Assembly: GCF_014490485.1 (NCBI RefSeq)
Contig: NZ_JACTVA010000009.1
Span: forward strand, 1 to 64,000
DNA: 64,000 bases
Source of the DNA: Teichococcus aerophilus
GTDB taxonomy: Bacteria; Pseudomonadota; Alphaproteobacteria; Acetobacterales; Acetobacteraceae
Direction of reading: 5' to 3'
In this document: positions 29,163-38,046 of the stretch, in pieces
Layout: every line of letters begins with the position of its first letter
Numbering within the stretch: the first letter of the stretch is position 1
The notes under the pieces: generated by a model
Told to the model about the DNA's origin: nothing
Databases searched by the model: none
Seen by the model: only the letters and a program-made list of their open reading frames with translations
Program-made: the position numbers and the translations under genes

Positions 29163-30007
29163 TGAAAACCTTCTGGCGCAACTTCGCCCGTAACCGCGGC
29201 GCGGTGGTCGGGCTGGTCATCCTGGTTCTGGTGCTGATCGTGGCGCTGACGGCACCGTGGATCTTCCCCGGCAGCCCGTGGGACATGGCCGGCGCGCCCT
29301 TCGCGCCCCCGGGCGAAGACGGCATGCTGCTGGGCACTGACAGCCTTGGGCGGGACGTGGCGGCCGGCATCGCACATGGCGCGCGGGTGTCGCTGCTGGT
29401 GGGGGCGGTTTCCACCGTTGTCTCCCTCGTTATCGGCATCGGGCTCGGCGCCATCGCCGGCTATCTGGGCGGCTGGGTGGACGACGTGGTGATGCGCTTC
29501 ACCGAGTTCTTCCAGACCATTCCGTCCTTCGTGCTGGCCATCCTGCTGGTGGCGATCTTCACGCCGACCATTCAATCCATCGTCTTCGCCATCGCCGTGG
29601 TGTCATGGCCGCCGGTGGCGCGCGTGGTGCGGGCGGAATTCCTCTCCCTGCGCTCGCGCGAGTTCGTCCAGGCATCCGAGGTACTGGGCAAGTCGCGCAT
29701 CTCTATCGTGCTGGGGGATATCCTGCCGAACGCGCTCTCGCCCATCGTCGTGCTGTCCTCGCTGATGGTCGCCTCGGCCATCCTGCTGGAAAGCGCCTTG
29801 TCCTTCCTCGGCCTGGGCGACCCCAACATGATGTCCTGGGGCTTCCTCATCGGCTCCGGCCGCAGCGTCATCCGCATGGCGTGGTGGATGAGCGTATTCC
29901 CCGGCATCGCCATCTTCCTCACCGTGCTGTCGCTCAACCTGGTGGGTGAGGGGCTTTCGGACGCGTTGAACCCGCGCCTGCCGCGCAACCGTGGAGGCAA
30001 GCCATGA
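29162..30007 (+). CDS. Peptide-type ABC transporter permease (DppC-like)
   Basis: 281-residue second permease: N-terminal OppC-N helix (FWRNFARNRGAVVGLVILVLV), LLGTDSLGRDVAAGIAHGAR, and EAA loop EFVQASEVLGKSRISIVLGDILP. It starts inside the stop of the DppB-like gene and ends in the start of the ATPase gene. Confidence 0.94.
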   Translation: MKTFWRNFARNRGAVVGLVILVLVLIVALTAPWIFPGSPWDMAGAPFAPPGEDGMLLGTDSLGRDVAAGIAHGARVSLLVGAVSTVVSLVIGIGLGAIAGYLGGWVDDVVMRFTEFFQTIPSFVLAILLVAIFTPTIQSIVFAIAVVSWPPVARVVRAEFLSLRSREFVQASEVLGKSRISIVLGDILPNALSPIVVLSSLMVASAILLESALSFLGLGDPNMMSWGFLIGSGRSVIRMAWWMSVFPGIAIFLTVLSLNLVGEGLSDALNPRLPRNRGGKP

Positions 30008-31617
30008 CCCGCCTGCTGACGGTCGAGAACCTCACGGTCGGCCTGCCCCAGGGCGCCGACCGGCCGCATGCGGTGGAAGGGCTGTCCCTGCATGTCGATG
30101 CGGGGGAGATCCTCTGCGTCGTCGGTGAAAGCGGCTCCGGCAAATCGATCACCGCCAATACGGTGATGGGGCTGTTACCGAAGCTGCTGCCGGTGAAGGG
30201 CGGCAGCATCACCTTCGAGGGTGAGGACATCCTGGCCCTGTCGGAGGAAGCGATGCGGGACCGCCGTGGCCGCCGCATGGCCATGGTGTTCCAGGAGCCG
30301 ATGACGGCGCTGAACCCGCTGATGAAGGTGGGGGACCAGATCGCCGAGGCGCTGGCCGTTCATGGCCGGGGCCAGGACGCGGCGAAGCGGGTGCCGGAGT
30401 TGCTGGCAGCGGTGAACCTGCCGGACCCGGCCTCCATCGCCAGGAGCCATCCGTTCCGCCTTTCCGGCGGCCAGCGGCAGCGCGTGATGATTGCCATGGC
30501 GCTGGCGCTGGAGCCGGCGCTGCTGATCGCGGATGAGCCGACGACGGCGCTGGATGTCACCACGCAGATGCAGATCCTGCGCCTGGTACGGGAGATCCAG
30601 TCCCGCCAGGGCATGGGCGTGATGTTCATCACCCATGATTTCGGCGTGGTGGCGGAAATCGCCGACCGCGTCGTGGTCATGCAGCATGGCCGCATTGTCG
30701 AGCAGGGGGCGGCGCAGCAGGTGCTGAATGCACCGCAGCACCCTTATACTCGCGCGCTGATCGCCGCCGTGCCGCATGGCGATGCCGCCGCGCGCCCCGC
30801 CGTCTCCGTCCAGCCGATGCTCGAGATGAAGGGCATCGAGAAGACCTACCACCGCGGCGGCTGGTTCGGCCCCAAGGCGACGGTCCGCGCCATCCACAGC
30901 GCCGACTTCACCCTGTTCAAGGGGGAGACGCTGGGGCTGGTGGGCGAAAGCGGCTCCGGCAAATCCACCCTGGCCCGCTGCGTCGTCCGCCTGGTGGAGC
31001 CGGAGAAGGGCGAGATCATCTTCGCCGGGGAGGACCTCCGCCCGCTCTCCCGCACCGGCTGGCTGCCGTATCGCAAACGTATCCAGATGGTGTTCCAGGA
31101 CCCCTATGCGTCGTTGAATCCCCGGCGCAAGGTGGGGGATGCGATTGCAGAAGGCCCCATCACCTACGGTGTCGACCCGGCCGAGGCGCGCGCCCGCGCG
31201 GCGGAGCTGCTGCGCCTCGTGCAGCTCGACCCCTCGGCGCTGGAACGCTACCCGCACGAATTCAGCGGCGGGCAGCGGCAACGCATCGGCCTCGCCCGTG
31301 CGCTGGCCATGCAACCTGAATTGCTGATCGCGGATGAGCCGGTCTCGGCGCTCGACGTCTCGGTGCAGGCGCAGGTGCTGAACCTGTTGGCCGATATCCG
31401 CAAGCGGCTGGGCCTGACCATGTTGTTCATCACGCATGATCTTCGCGTCGCCGCGCAGATCTGCGACCGTATCGCCGTCATGCAGCGCGGCGCCATCGTG
31501 GAGATCGGCAGTACGGCCGAGGTCTTCGGGGCGCCGAAGCACCCCTATACCCGCGCGCTGCTGGACAGCATTCCCGGCCAGGGCTGGACCCCGCCCGACC
31601 TTTCTAGATCCGCCTGA
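30004..31617 (+). CDS. Fused double ATP-binding protein of peptide ABC transporter (DppDF type)
   Basis: 537 residues containing two complete ABC modules in one chain. Module 1: GESGSGKS (about residue 42), LSGGQRQR, LLIADEPTTALD. Module 2: GESGSGKS (about 317), FSGGQRQR, LLIADEPVSALD. Each is followed by the oligopeptide-type C-terminal extension (PQHPYTRAL, PKHPYTRAL). Such fusions occur in GsiA/YejF-type systems. All catalytic motifs are intact in both halves. Confidence 0.95.
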   Translation: MTRLLTVENLTVGLPQGADRPHAVEGLSLHVDAGEILCVVGESGSGKSITANTVMGLLPKLLPVKGGSITFEGEDILALSEEAMRDRRGRRMAMVFQEPMTALNPLMKVGDQIAEALAVHGRGQDAAKRVPELLAAVNLPDPASIARSHPFRLSGGQRQRVMIAMALALEPALLIADEPTTALDVTTQMQILRLVREIQSRQGMGVMFITHDFGVVAEIADRVVVMQHGRIVEQGAAQQVLNAPQHPYTRALIAAVPHGDAAARPAVSVQPMLEMKGIEKTYHRGGWFGPKATVRAIHSADFTLFKGETLGLVGESGSGKSTLARCVVRLVEPEKGEIIFAGEDLRPLSRTGWLPYRKRIQMVFQDPYASLNPRRKVGDAIAEGPITYGVDPAEARARAAELLRLVQLDPSALERYPHEFSGGQRQRIGLARALAMQPELLIADEPVSALDVSVQAQVLNLLADIRKRLGLTMLFITHDLRVAAQICDRIAVMQRGAIVEIGSTAEVFGAPKHPYTRALLDSIPGQGWTPPDLSRSA

Positions 31618-31627
31618 AGGATACACG

Positions 31628-32917
31628 ATGTCTGCTCTCGACCCCGGCGTGAAGCGCGCCATCCTGGAAGCGGCCAAGGCGCTGGAAGCCGAATCCATCG
31701 CGGCGCTGGAGCGGCTGGTGCGCTGCCCCTCCACCCTCGGCAACGAGGCCTCGGCCCTGGACGAGATGGCGCGCAACTACGAGGCGCTGGGGCTGGCGGC
31801 GCAGCGCATCCCCACCGTGCCGGAGAAACTGCAATCGGTGCCCGGCTTCTCGCCGCCGCTGATGTCCTATGAGGGGCGGGACAACGTCGCCGCCATCCAT
31901 ACCCCGCGCGAGGCCAAGGGCCGCAGCCTGGTGCTGCAAGGCCATGTGGACGTGGTGCCGGAAGGCGCCGCCGATCTGTGGATCACACCCCCCTACGAGC
32001 CCAGTATCCGCGACGGCCGCATGTATGGCCGTGGCTCGGCCGACATGAAGGCGGGCGATATCTCCAACGTCATGGCGTTCCGCGCCCTGCAACTGGCCGG
32101 GCTGCAGCCGGCGGCGCAGGTGCAGTTCCATTCAGTGATCGAGGAGGAATGCAGCGGCAACGGCGCGCTGGCCTGCATGATGGCGCTGCCGAAATGCGAC
32201 GCTGTCATCATCCCCGAGCCCGGCCCCAATTACGACGCCATCTACACGGTCGAGGTCGGCGTGGTGTGGGCCTGGGTGACGGTGACGGGCCGGCCGGTGC
32301 ATGTGCGGGACATGCATGCGGGAATCAACTCCATCGATGCCGCCTACCGGATATCCAACCTGTTCCGCGAGTACGAGGCGGAGATGAACCGGGCGGAGAA
32401 CATCCACCCGGCCTTCTTCGGCGAGAACCACCCGGTCAACGTCAATTTCGGCACGGTGGAAGGCGGCGAGTGGAACAGCTCCGTCCCCACCCGCACGCGC
32501 ATCGGCATGCGCGTCGGCGTCATGCTGGGCCGCACCGCGCAGCAGGTGAAGGCGGATATCGAGGCGCTGGTCGAGCGCGCGCGGCAGGACGAGACGTTCC
32601 GCGGCGCGCAGATCAAGCTGGAATTCCAGGGCTTCATGGCCGACCCCTGCGTGTTCGACCAGCAGGCGCCGATCGTGCAGGCCGTCCGCCGCAACTTCTC
32701 CGAGACCGCCGGGCATGACCTGCGGGACTACAAGGCATCCGGGCTGACGGATGGGCGCTTCTTCCAGCTGTACCAGGGCACCCCGGTGGCGTGTTTCGGG
32801 CCGGATTCGGATTCGATCCACGGCATCGATGAAAGCGTTGGCCTGGAAAGCTTTCACTCCATCACCAGGACCATCGCCCTGACCATGGCGGAGTGGTGCG
32901 GGGTGGAAAAGGCATGA
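31628..32917 (+). CDS. M20 family peptidase/deacylase (ArgE/DapE type)
   Basis: Di-zinc amidohydrolase cleaving N-acyl-amino-acid or dipeptide bonds; 429 residues from ATG 31628. Metal and catalytic residues: His106 and Asp108 in LQGHVDVV, bridging Asp139 in RGSADMKAG, Glu about 172-174 in IEEECSGN, and a C-terminal His in IHGIDESVG. The inserted lid/dimerisation domain carries VRDMHAGINSI. It is in the same operon as the transporter; the stop overlaps the next gene as ATGA. Confidence 0.9.
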   Translation: MSALDPGVKRAILEAAKALEAESIAALERLVRCPSTLGNEASALDEMARNYEALGLAAQRIPTVPEKLQSVPGFSPPLMSYEGRDNVAAIHTPREAKGRSLVLQGHVDVVPEGAADLWITPPYEPSIRDGRMYGRGSADMKAGDISNVMAFRALQLAGLQPAAQVQFHSVIEEECSGNGALACMMALPKCDAVIIPEPGPNYDAIYTVEVGVVWAWVTVTGRPVHVRDMHAGINSIDAAYRISNLFREYEAEMNRAENIHPAFFGENHPVNVNFGTVEGGEWNSSVPTRTRIGMRVGVMLGRTAQQVKADIEALVERARQDETFRGAQIKLEFQGFMADPCVFDQQAPIVQAVRRNFSETAGHDLRDYKASGLTDGRFFQLYQGTPVACFGPDSDSIHGIDESVGLESFHSITRTIALTMAEWCGVEKA

Positions 32918-34161
32918 GCAAGCCGTCCAACCTGCCTGTCTCCGGCGCCCGGCTGTGGGACAGCCTGATGGAAATGGCGCGCATCGGTGGCACGCCAAAG
33001 GGCGGCTGCAACCGGCAGACGCTGACCGACCTGGACGGCGCCGGCCGCGCGCTGCTGCGCCGCTGGGCGGAAGCGGTGGGCTGCACGCTCAGCGTCGACC
33101 GCGTGGGCAACATGGTGCTGCGGCGGGAAGGGCGGGACCCCAACCGCCCCGCCGTCGCCATCGGCAGCCACCTGGATACCCAGCCGACCGGCGGTAAGTT
33201 CGACGGCGTGCTGGGCGTGCTGGCAGGGCTGGAGGTAATGCGCGCCCTGCACGAGGCGCGCATCGAGACCGAGGCCCCCATCGTCCTGATCAACTGGACC
33301 AACGAGGAAGGCGCCCGCTTCTCGCCGCCCATGATGGGCAGCGGCGTCGCCATGGGCCTGTTTACCGAGGACGAGGTGCTGGCCAAGACCGACCCGGCCG
33401 GCGCCGTATTCGGCGAGGAGCTGCGCCGCATTGGCTGGCAGGGCCAGGCCGATCCGGCCGCGCTGCAATCCCTCGGTGCCTATTTCGAGCTGCATATCGA
33501 GCAGGGGCCGCTGCTGGAGCAGGAGGGCATCCCCGTCGGCGTGGTGGACCGTGCGCTGGCGCAGGCCTGGCTGGATGTGACGGTGACCGGCGAGGACTTC
33601 CATGCAGGCGGCGCCATGGCACCGCGGCGGGATTCCCTGGTGGCCGCCAGCATCCTGGTGCAGGCGGTGGAGCAGATCGCGCTGACGGAAGGCGGGCGCG
33701 GCACGGTGGGGCGGATTACGGTGCAGCCGGATAGCCGCAACGTCGTGCCATCCCAGACCTGGTTCAGCGTCGATTTCCGCCACGGCGACGAAGCCGCGCT
33801 GGCCCGCATGGTCGCGGCGCTGCGGACCAAGGCGGAGCAGGTCTCCCGCGTCCGCAAGCTGAAAGTGGCCGTGGAGGATTTCTGGTACTGCCCGCTGACG
33901 CCCTTCGACCCGGCGTTGGTGGCCGCGCTGGAAGACGCCGCGCGCACCCGCGGCCTGAACCACACCGTGATGCCCACGGGCATCGGCCATGACGCCGTCT
34001 ACGTCGCGCGGCGCGTGCCGACGGCGATGATCTTCGTGCCCTGTGAAGGCGGCATCAGCCACAACGAAGCCGAGAACATTACGCCTCAATGGGCCGAGGC
34101 CGGGCTGGTCGTGCTGGCCGATGCCGTGCTGGCCACCGCCGGCCGCGTGAAGGTGGAATAG
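32914..34161 (+). CDS. Zn-dependent amidase/hydantoinase family (N-carbamoyl-amino-acid hydrolase-like, M20)
   Basis: 415-residue M20 relative of allantoate amidohydrolase, beta-ureidopropionase and L-carbamoylase. Motifs: GSHLDTQPTGGKFDGVLGV (about residues 88-106), NWTNEEGARF, ELHIEQGP, GHDAVYVAR and GISHNEAENI. It would hydrolyse a carbamoyl or similar amide on an imported compound. ATG 32914 overlaps the previous stop. A close paralogue is at 52702-53946. Confidence 0.88.
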   Translation: MSKPSNLPVSGARLWDSLMEMARIGGTPKGGCNRQTLTDLDGAGRALLRRWAEAVGCTLSVDRVGNMVLRREGRDPNRPAVAIGSHLDTQPTGGKFDGVLGVLAGLEVMRALHEARIETEAPIVLINWTNEEGARFSPPMMGSGVAMGLFTEDEVLAKTDPAGAVFGEELRRIGWQGQADPAALQSLGAYFELHIEQGPLLEQEGIPVGVVDRALAQAWLDVTVTGEDFHAGGAMAPRRDSLVAASILVQAVEQIALTEGGRGTVGRITVQPDSRNVVPSQTWFSVDFRHGDEAALARMVAALRTKAEQVSRVRKLKVAVEDFWYCPLTPFDPALVAALEDAARTRGLNHTVMPTGIGHDAVYVARRVPTAMIFVPCEGGISHNEAENITPQWAEAGLVVLADAVLATAGRVKVE

Positions 34162-34165
34162 AGAC

Positions 34166-35644
34166 ATGCGTATCGCCCTTGGTGGCTTCCTGCACGAAAG
34201 CCATTCCTTCGCCCCGCGCGCGACGACGTGGCAGGAATTCCAATCCCCCGGTGGCTTCCCGGCCTATGTGCGCGGGGCGGGGCTGTTCGATGCCGTCCGC
34301 TCCACCTCCGTCCCCTCCGCCGGCGCGTTGGATGTGGCGGAACCGCGCGGCGTCGATCTCGTGCCGCTCTCCTGGTGCTTCGCCAATCCTGCTGGTCCTG
34401 TCACGGAAGAAGCGTTCGAGCGGATTGCCGCCTGCCTGATCGCGGATCTTGCCGCTGCGATGGATGCGGCGCCGCTGGATGGCGTCTATCTGGATCTGCA
34501 CGGCGCCATGGTGGCCGAGCACTTCCCGGATGCCGAAGGCGAATTGCTGCGCCGGGCCCGCGCCGTGGTGGGGCCAGATGTGCCCATCGCCATCAGCCTG
34601 GACCCGCACGCCAACGTCACCGCGCTGATGGCGGAGAAGGCCGATGTCATCGTGCCCTTCCGCACCTATCCGCATGTGGACATGAAGGCGGCCGGCGCCC
34701 GCGCCATGGAATTGCTGCTGGCACGCGTTGCCCGCGGCACGCCCTGGCCCTACGCCTTCCGCCAGCTGGATTACTGGACGCCGCTGACCATGCAATGCAC
34801 CATGGTCTCCCCGATGGCCGATGTGCTGGCGGAGCGGGCGAAGCTGGCCGCCGGCAATGGCATCGTCGAACTCGGCTTCTGCTTTGGCTTTCCCTATGCC
34901 GACTTTCCCGGCTGCGGCATGGCCATCACCTGCTACGCCGAGGATCAGGCGCAGGCCGATGCCGCCGCCGACACGCTGAAAGCCTATCTGGACGCGCACG
35001 AGGCGGATTTCGCCGGCGGTGCGCTGCCGGTGGAGCAGGGCGTGGCGCAGGCCATCGCCGCCTCCGGCCAGGGCAAGCCAGTCGTCATCGCCGATACGCA
35101 AGACAACCCCGGCGGCGGCGGCCATGGCGATACCACCGGCCTGCTGGCCGAGCTGATCCGCCAGGATGCCCCCGCCACGCTGGGCATGATCAACGACGCC
35201 GAAAGCGCCGAAGCCTGCCACGCGGCCGGCGAGGGCGCCGAGATCGCCCTGAAGCTGGGCGGCAAGTCGGATGGTGTGCCGGTGCATGTGCAGGCCAGGG
35301 TGCTGCGGCTGACCGATGGCCGCTTCACCTGCACCGGGCCGATGGCGGCAGGCAACCCGGCCGATTTGGGCCCCTCGGCTCTGATCGGCATCGGGCGGGT
35401 GAAGGTGCTGGTTGTCAGCCGCAAGATGCAGGCGCTGGACCAGGCGATGTTCCGCCATGCGGCCATCGAGCCTGCAGCGGAGCAGATCCTGGCCCTGAAG
35501 AGCAGCGTGCATTTCCGCGCCGACTTCCAGCCGATCGCGCAGGAGGTGATCGTGGTGGCGGCGCCCGGACCAGTGGTGGCGGACCCGTCATCCCTGCCAT
35601 TCGCGCATCTGCGGGAAGGGGTGCGGCGGCGGCCGCTTGGGTGA
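34166..35644 (+). CDS. M81 family metallopeptidase (MlrC/microcystinase C-like)
   Basis: 492-residue member of the MlrC family, named after an enzyme acting in microcystin (cyclic peptide) breakdown. The N-terminal domain carries GGFLHESHSFAP, YLDLHGAMVAEH, ISLDPHANVTALM and FRTYPHVDM, whose His/Asp residues are candidate metal ligands. The C-terminal domain includes DTQDNPGGGGHGDTTGLL. It starts 4 bases after the carbamoylase gene and ends the operon. Most family members are uncharacterised, so peptide hydrolysis is likely but the substrate is unknown. Confidence 0.87.
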   Translation: MRIALGGFLHESHSFAPRATTWQEFQSPGGFPAYVRGAGLFDAVRSTSVPSAGALDVAEPRGVDLVPLSWCFANPAGPVTEEAFERIAACLIADLAAAMDAAPLDGVYLDLHGAMVAEHFPDAEGELLRRARAVVGPDVPIAISLDPHANVTALMAEKADVIVPFRTYPHVDMKAAGARAMELLLARVARGTPWPYAFRQLDYWTPLTMQCTMVSPMADVLAERAKLAAGNGIVELGFCFGFPYADFPGCGMAITCYAEDQAQADAAADTLKAYLDAHEADFAGGALPVEQGVAQAIAASGQGKPVVIADTQDNPGGGGHGDTTGLLAELIRQDAPATLGMINDAESAEACHAAGEGAEIALKLGGKSDGVPVHVQARVLRLTDGRFTCTGPMAAGNPADLGPSALIGIGRVKVLVVSRKMQALDQAMFRHAAIEPAAEQILALKSSVHFRADFQPIAQEVIVVAAPGPVVADPSSLPFAHLREGVRRRPLG

Positions 35645-35650
35645 GTTGGG

Positions 35651-35700
35651 GAGAAGGAAGGCTGGGGAAGGAATTCCCCAGGCCCCTTCTTCTTTTTTCG
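35651..35700 (+). terminator. GGAA-loop terminator hairpin, copy 1 (after the M81 gene)
   Basis: CTGGGGAA (35662-35669), loop GGAA, TTCCCCAG (35674-35681), with an outer GAAGG/CCTTC pairing interrupted by a small bulge, then TTCTTCTTTTTT. It starts 7 bases after the M81 stop and reads as a plus-strand intrinsic terminator. It belongs to a four-member family in this window. Confidence 0.8.
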
Positions 35701-35873
35701 AGATTTGGGTTGTGCCTGAGGCGGTACGGTGGGGCTGGTTGGCGAAGCCTGAATGAATCAAACAGGCAGCACAGGCTGAAGCCCTGGTCGGCGAGGCCAC
35801 TGGCCTGCAACGCGCCCCAGCCGTAACTCGAACCGGCCCAACGCTGCCACAGCCACCAAACTGGCAGACATGA

Positions 35874-35913
35874 AAGAAGGCGGCCGGGGAATTCCTTCCC
35901 CGGCCGCCTTCTT
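35874..35913 (-). terminator. GGAA-loop terminator hairpin, copy 2 (end of kdgK)
   Basis: On the minus strand an 18-bp perfect stem closes the same GGAA loop. Inner arms are 35876-35891 (GAAGGCGGCCGGGGAA on plus) and 35896-35911; the outer two pairs reach the last base of the kdgK stop codon. It is followed by TTTC on the minus strand. With copy 1 it forms an inverted pair in the convergent gap; the sequence between them (35701-35870) shows nothing recognisable. Confidence 0.75.
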
Positions 35914-36839
35914 CAACCCTGGGCCAGCAGCGCCCGCACCGCCTCCGGGCGCGGCATCGGCGCCACGGCGCCATAGCCAGTGGTGGCCAGCGCGGCGGCG
36001 GCATTGGCGTAGAGCGCGGCGTCTTCCGGCGTATCGCCGGCCAGGATGCGGGCCAGGAAGTTGCCGGCGAACGTATCGCCCGCGCCGGTGGCATCCACCG
36101 CCTTTACCTTGCGGCCGGGAATGCGCGTACGCCCATCCCGCGTCGCCACCATCGAGCCATCCTTGCCCAGCTTCAGCAGCACCAGCGGCGCCAGCTTCAG
36201 GTAGAAATCAGCGATGGCGTCCGGGTCTTCCAACCCGGTCAGCGCTGTCGCGTCATCCAGGCTGGGCAGCGCGATGTCGGCTTCCGCGATGGCGGCGTGC
36301 ATGATGGCCGCCGCGCGCTTCACCGGCCACAGCGCCTTCCGCAGGTTGGTGTCGTAGGACACTTTCACACCTGCCGCCTTGGCCATCTCGATGGCGCGGA
36401 AGCAGGTGTCGCAGGCGCTGGTGGAAATCGCCTGGCTGATGCCGGAGAGATGCAGGATCTTGGCAGGGCGGAACGCATCCACCTTCAAGTCGTCCGGCGT
36501 CATCCGCGCGGCGGCGCTGTTGCTGCGGTAGAAGGTGAACTGGTGCCCGTCCGGCCCATGGCTGACGAAGTACACCGCCGTCGGCGCATCCGGCTTGCGA
36601 ACGACCGTGGTGGTATCGACGCCTTCCTCCGCCCACAGCTTCATGAAACTGTCGCCCGGCGCATCGGTGCCGATGGCGGTGATGTAGCCGGCGCGCGCGC
36701 CCGCCCGCGCCGCCGCGATGGCGGCGTTGGAGGTATCGCCGCCATGCCCTTCCAGGTACAGCGCGCGGCCCTGATCATCCTTGGCGTTCTGGTTGAATTC
36801 CAGCATCGGCTCGCCGATGCACAGCAGCTCCGCCGTCAT
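35913..36839 (-). CDS. kdgK: 2-keto-3-deoxygluconate kinase (PfkB family)
   Basis: 308-residue ribokinase-family sugar kinase. N-terminal ELLCIGEPMLEFNQ, substrate-lid HGGDTSNAAIAAARAGA, and the ATP/catalytic signature DATGAGDTFAGNFLA near residue 250 are all present. Phosphorylation of KDG to KDPG fits the aldolase gene directly upstream on the same strand (ATGA overlap) and the KDG-producing operon at 16-23 kb. Other PfkB substrates are possible but less likely. Confidence 0.85.
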   Translation of the reverse strand: MTAELLCIGEPMLEFNQNAKDDQGRALYLEGHGGDTSNAAIAAARAGARAGYITAIGTDAPGDSFMKLWAEEGVDTTTVVRKPDAPTAVYFVSHGPDGHQFTFYRSNSAAARMTPDDLKVDAFRPAKILHLSGISQAISTSACDTCFRAIEMAKAAGVKVSYDTNLRKALWPVKRAAAIMHAAIAEADIALPSLDDATALTGLEDPDAIADFYLKLAPLVLLKLGKDGSMVATRDGRTRIPGRKVKAVDATGAGDTFAGNFLARILAGDTPEDAALYANAAAALATTGYGAVAPMPRPEAVRALLAQG

Positions 36840-37468
36840 GCCTGGACGATGCCCAGCGCCTCGCGCGCCGCCGCTTCCAGCGCGGCGCGGTTGCCGTCGG
36901 CAATCGCCTTCTCATCCACCAGCTTGCCGCCGATGCCGACAAAGGCCGCGCCGGCGGCGATGTACTCGCCCGCGTTGCGTGCATCGACACCGCCGGTCGG
37001 GCAGAAGGTCACGTCCGGGAACACCGATTTCAGCGCCTTGATATGCGCCGGGCCGCCGGCCGAGCTGGCCGGGAAGATCTTGACCACGTCGGCTCCGGCC
37101 GTGCGGGCCGCGCGCACCTCGGTGGGCGTGAAGGCGCCCATCATCACGCAGGCGCCGGCGGCGCGGGCAGGGGCCACCAGCGTCGGCTCCACCCAGGGGG
37201 AGACGATGAACTTGGCGCCGGCCGCGATGCTGGCCTCCGCCGACGCCGCATCCGGCACCGTGCCGACGCCGACCAGCAGGGAGGAATCGGACGCGACTTC
37301 ACGGATGACGGACAGCGCGTCCGGGATCGTCAGCGTGATCTCGAAGATGCTGATGCCGGCGCCCTTCAGCCACTCGACGGCGGTGATCGCGCGGGCAGCG
37401 GTGCTGGTGCGCACCACGGGCACGATGCGGGCGGCACGGAAGGTTTCGATCAACGGGTGCGGGGCCAC
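36836..37468 (-). CDS. eda: 2-dehydro-3-deoxy-6-phosphogluconate (KDPG) aldolase
   Basis: Class I aldolase splitting KDPG into pyruvate and glyceraldehyde-3-phosphate. The Schiff-base Lys lies in DVVKIFPASSAGG and the catalytic Glu in ISIFEITLT. The phosphate loop is FCPTGGVDARN. I prefer the GTG at 37468 (210 residues, AGGA eight bases upstream); a TTG at 37510 would add 14 residues. It overlaps kdgK by four bases. Confidence 0.92.
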   Translation of the reverse strand: MAPHPLIETFRAARIVPVVRTSTAARAITAVEWLKGAGISIFEITLTIPDALSVIREVASDSSLLVGVGTVPDAASAEASIAAGAKFIVSPWVEPTLVAPARAAGACVMMGAFTPTEVRAARTAGADVVKIFPASSAGGPAHIKALKSVFPDVTFCPTGGVDARNAGEYIAAGAAFVGIGGKLVDEKAIADGNRAALEAAAREALGIVQA

Positions 37469-37588
37469 GGGTTCAATCCTGTCAAAGGCGGAAGGGCCGA
37501 GCACGGCCAACCCCCGTCCGGGTCTTCATCTGCGGGGGAAGCTAGCCCCGACCTCCGCCCGCGTGAAGCCGTTGGTCGCCCTTGGGTG

Positions 37589-37870
37589 CTATTCCGCCCG
37601 GGCTTCCATCTGGCGCGCCGTCTCGTGCAACTGCCGCGCTGCCAGGTTGGCGTGGGCCACCTGCGCCTGGGTGGTATCCAGTTGCTCGCGGTACTGGCCC
37701 AGGCTGCCGGCCAGGTCCTGCGTTGCCTGCCGCAACGCGCCGATGCCGGCGCGGAACTCGGCCACGGCGGCCGCCTGCTCTGCCAGCGCATCGTCCAGCC
37801 GGCGCAGCGCCAGCCGCAGCCGGTCCCCCGGCGCTTGCGGGAAGGCGAGGATGGCGGGGTGGGTGTCCAT
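37589..37870 (-). CDS. Small coiled-coil protein of unknown function
   Basis: 93 residues, almost wholly helical, with heptad-like spacing of Leu/Ala and many Gln/Arg/Glu (RLALRRLDDALAEQAAAVAEF, split after DDA; QYREQLDTTQAQVAHANLAARQ). There is no signal peptide and no Cys. It is transcribed divergently from the YegD-like Hsp70 gene across an AT-rich 176-base gap. I do not recognise a family. Confidence 0.55.
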   Translation of the reverse strand: MDTHPAILAFPQAPGDRLRLALRRLDDALAEQAAAVAEFRAGIGALRQATQDLAGSLGQYREQLDTTQAQVAHANLAARQLHETARQMEARAE

Positions 37871-38046
37871 GTCGGGCGCCTTCGCAAAGGTTAATGGAGT
37901 GTTGATGTCGTTCTAGAATTTCTCACATATAGAGACAATGGGCTTTTTTGAGAATGGTTGCCGGCGTTCACGCATGGCCGCCGCCCTTGCGGCCGGGCGC
38001 CATCCCGCCTAAACCGCGCGCCCCCCGGAATTCAGGTCCCCCCACC

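Noticed and set aside
35651-35913. Paired hairpins as terminal repeats of one mobile element
   Set aside because: The sequence between the pair does not resemble that between the other pair at 43983-44240, so the pairing is better explained by one terminator per convergent gene.
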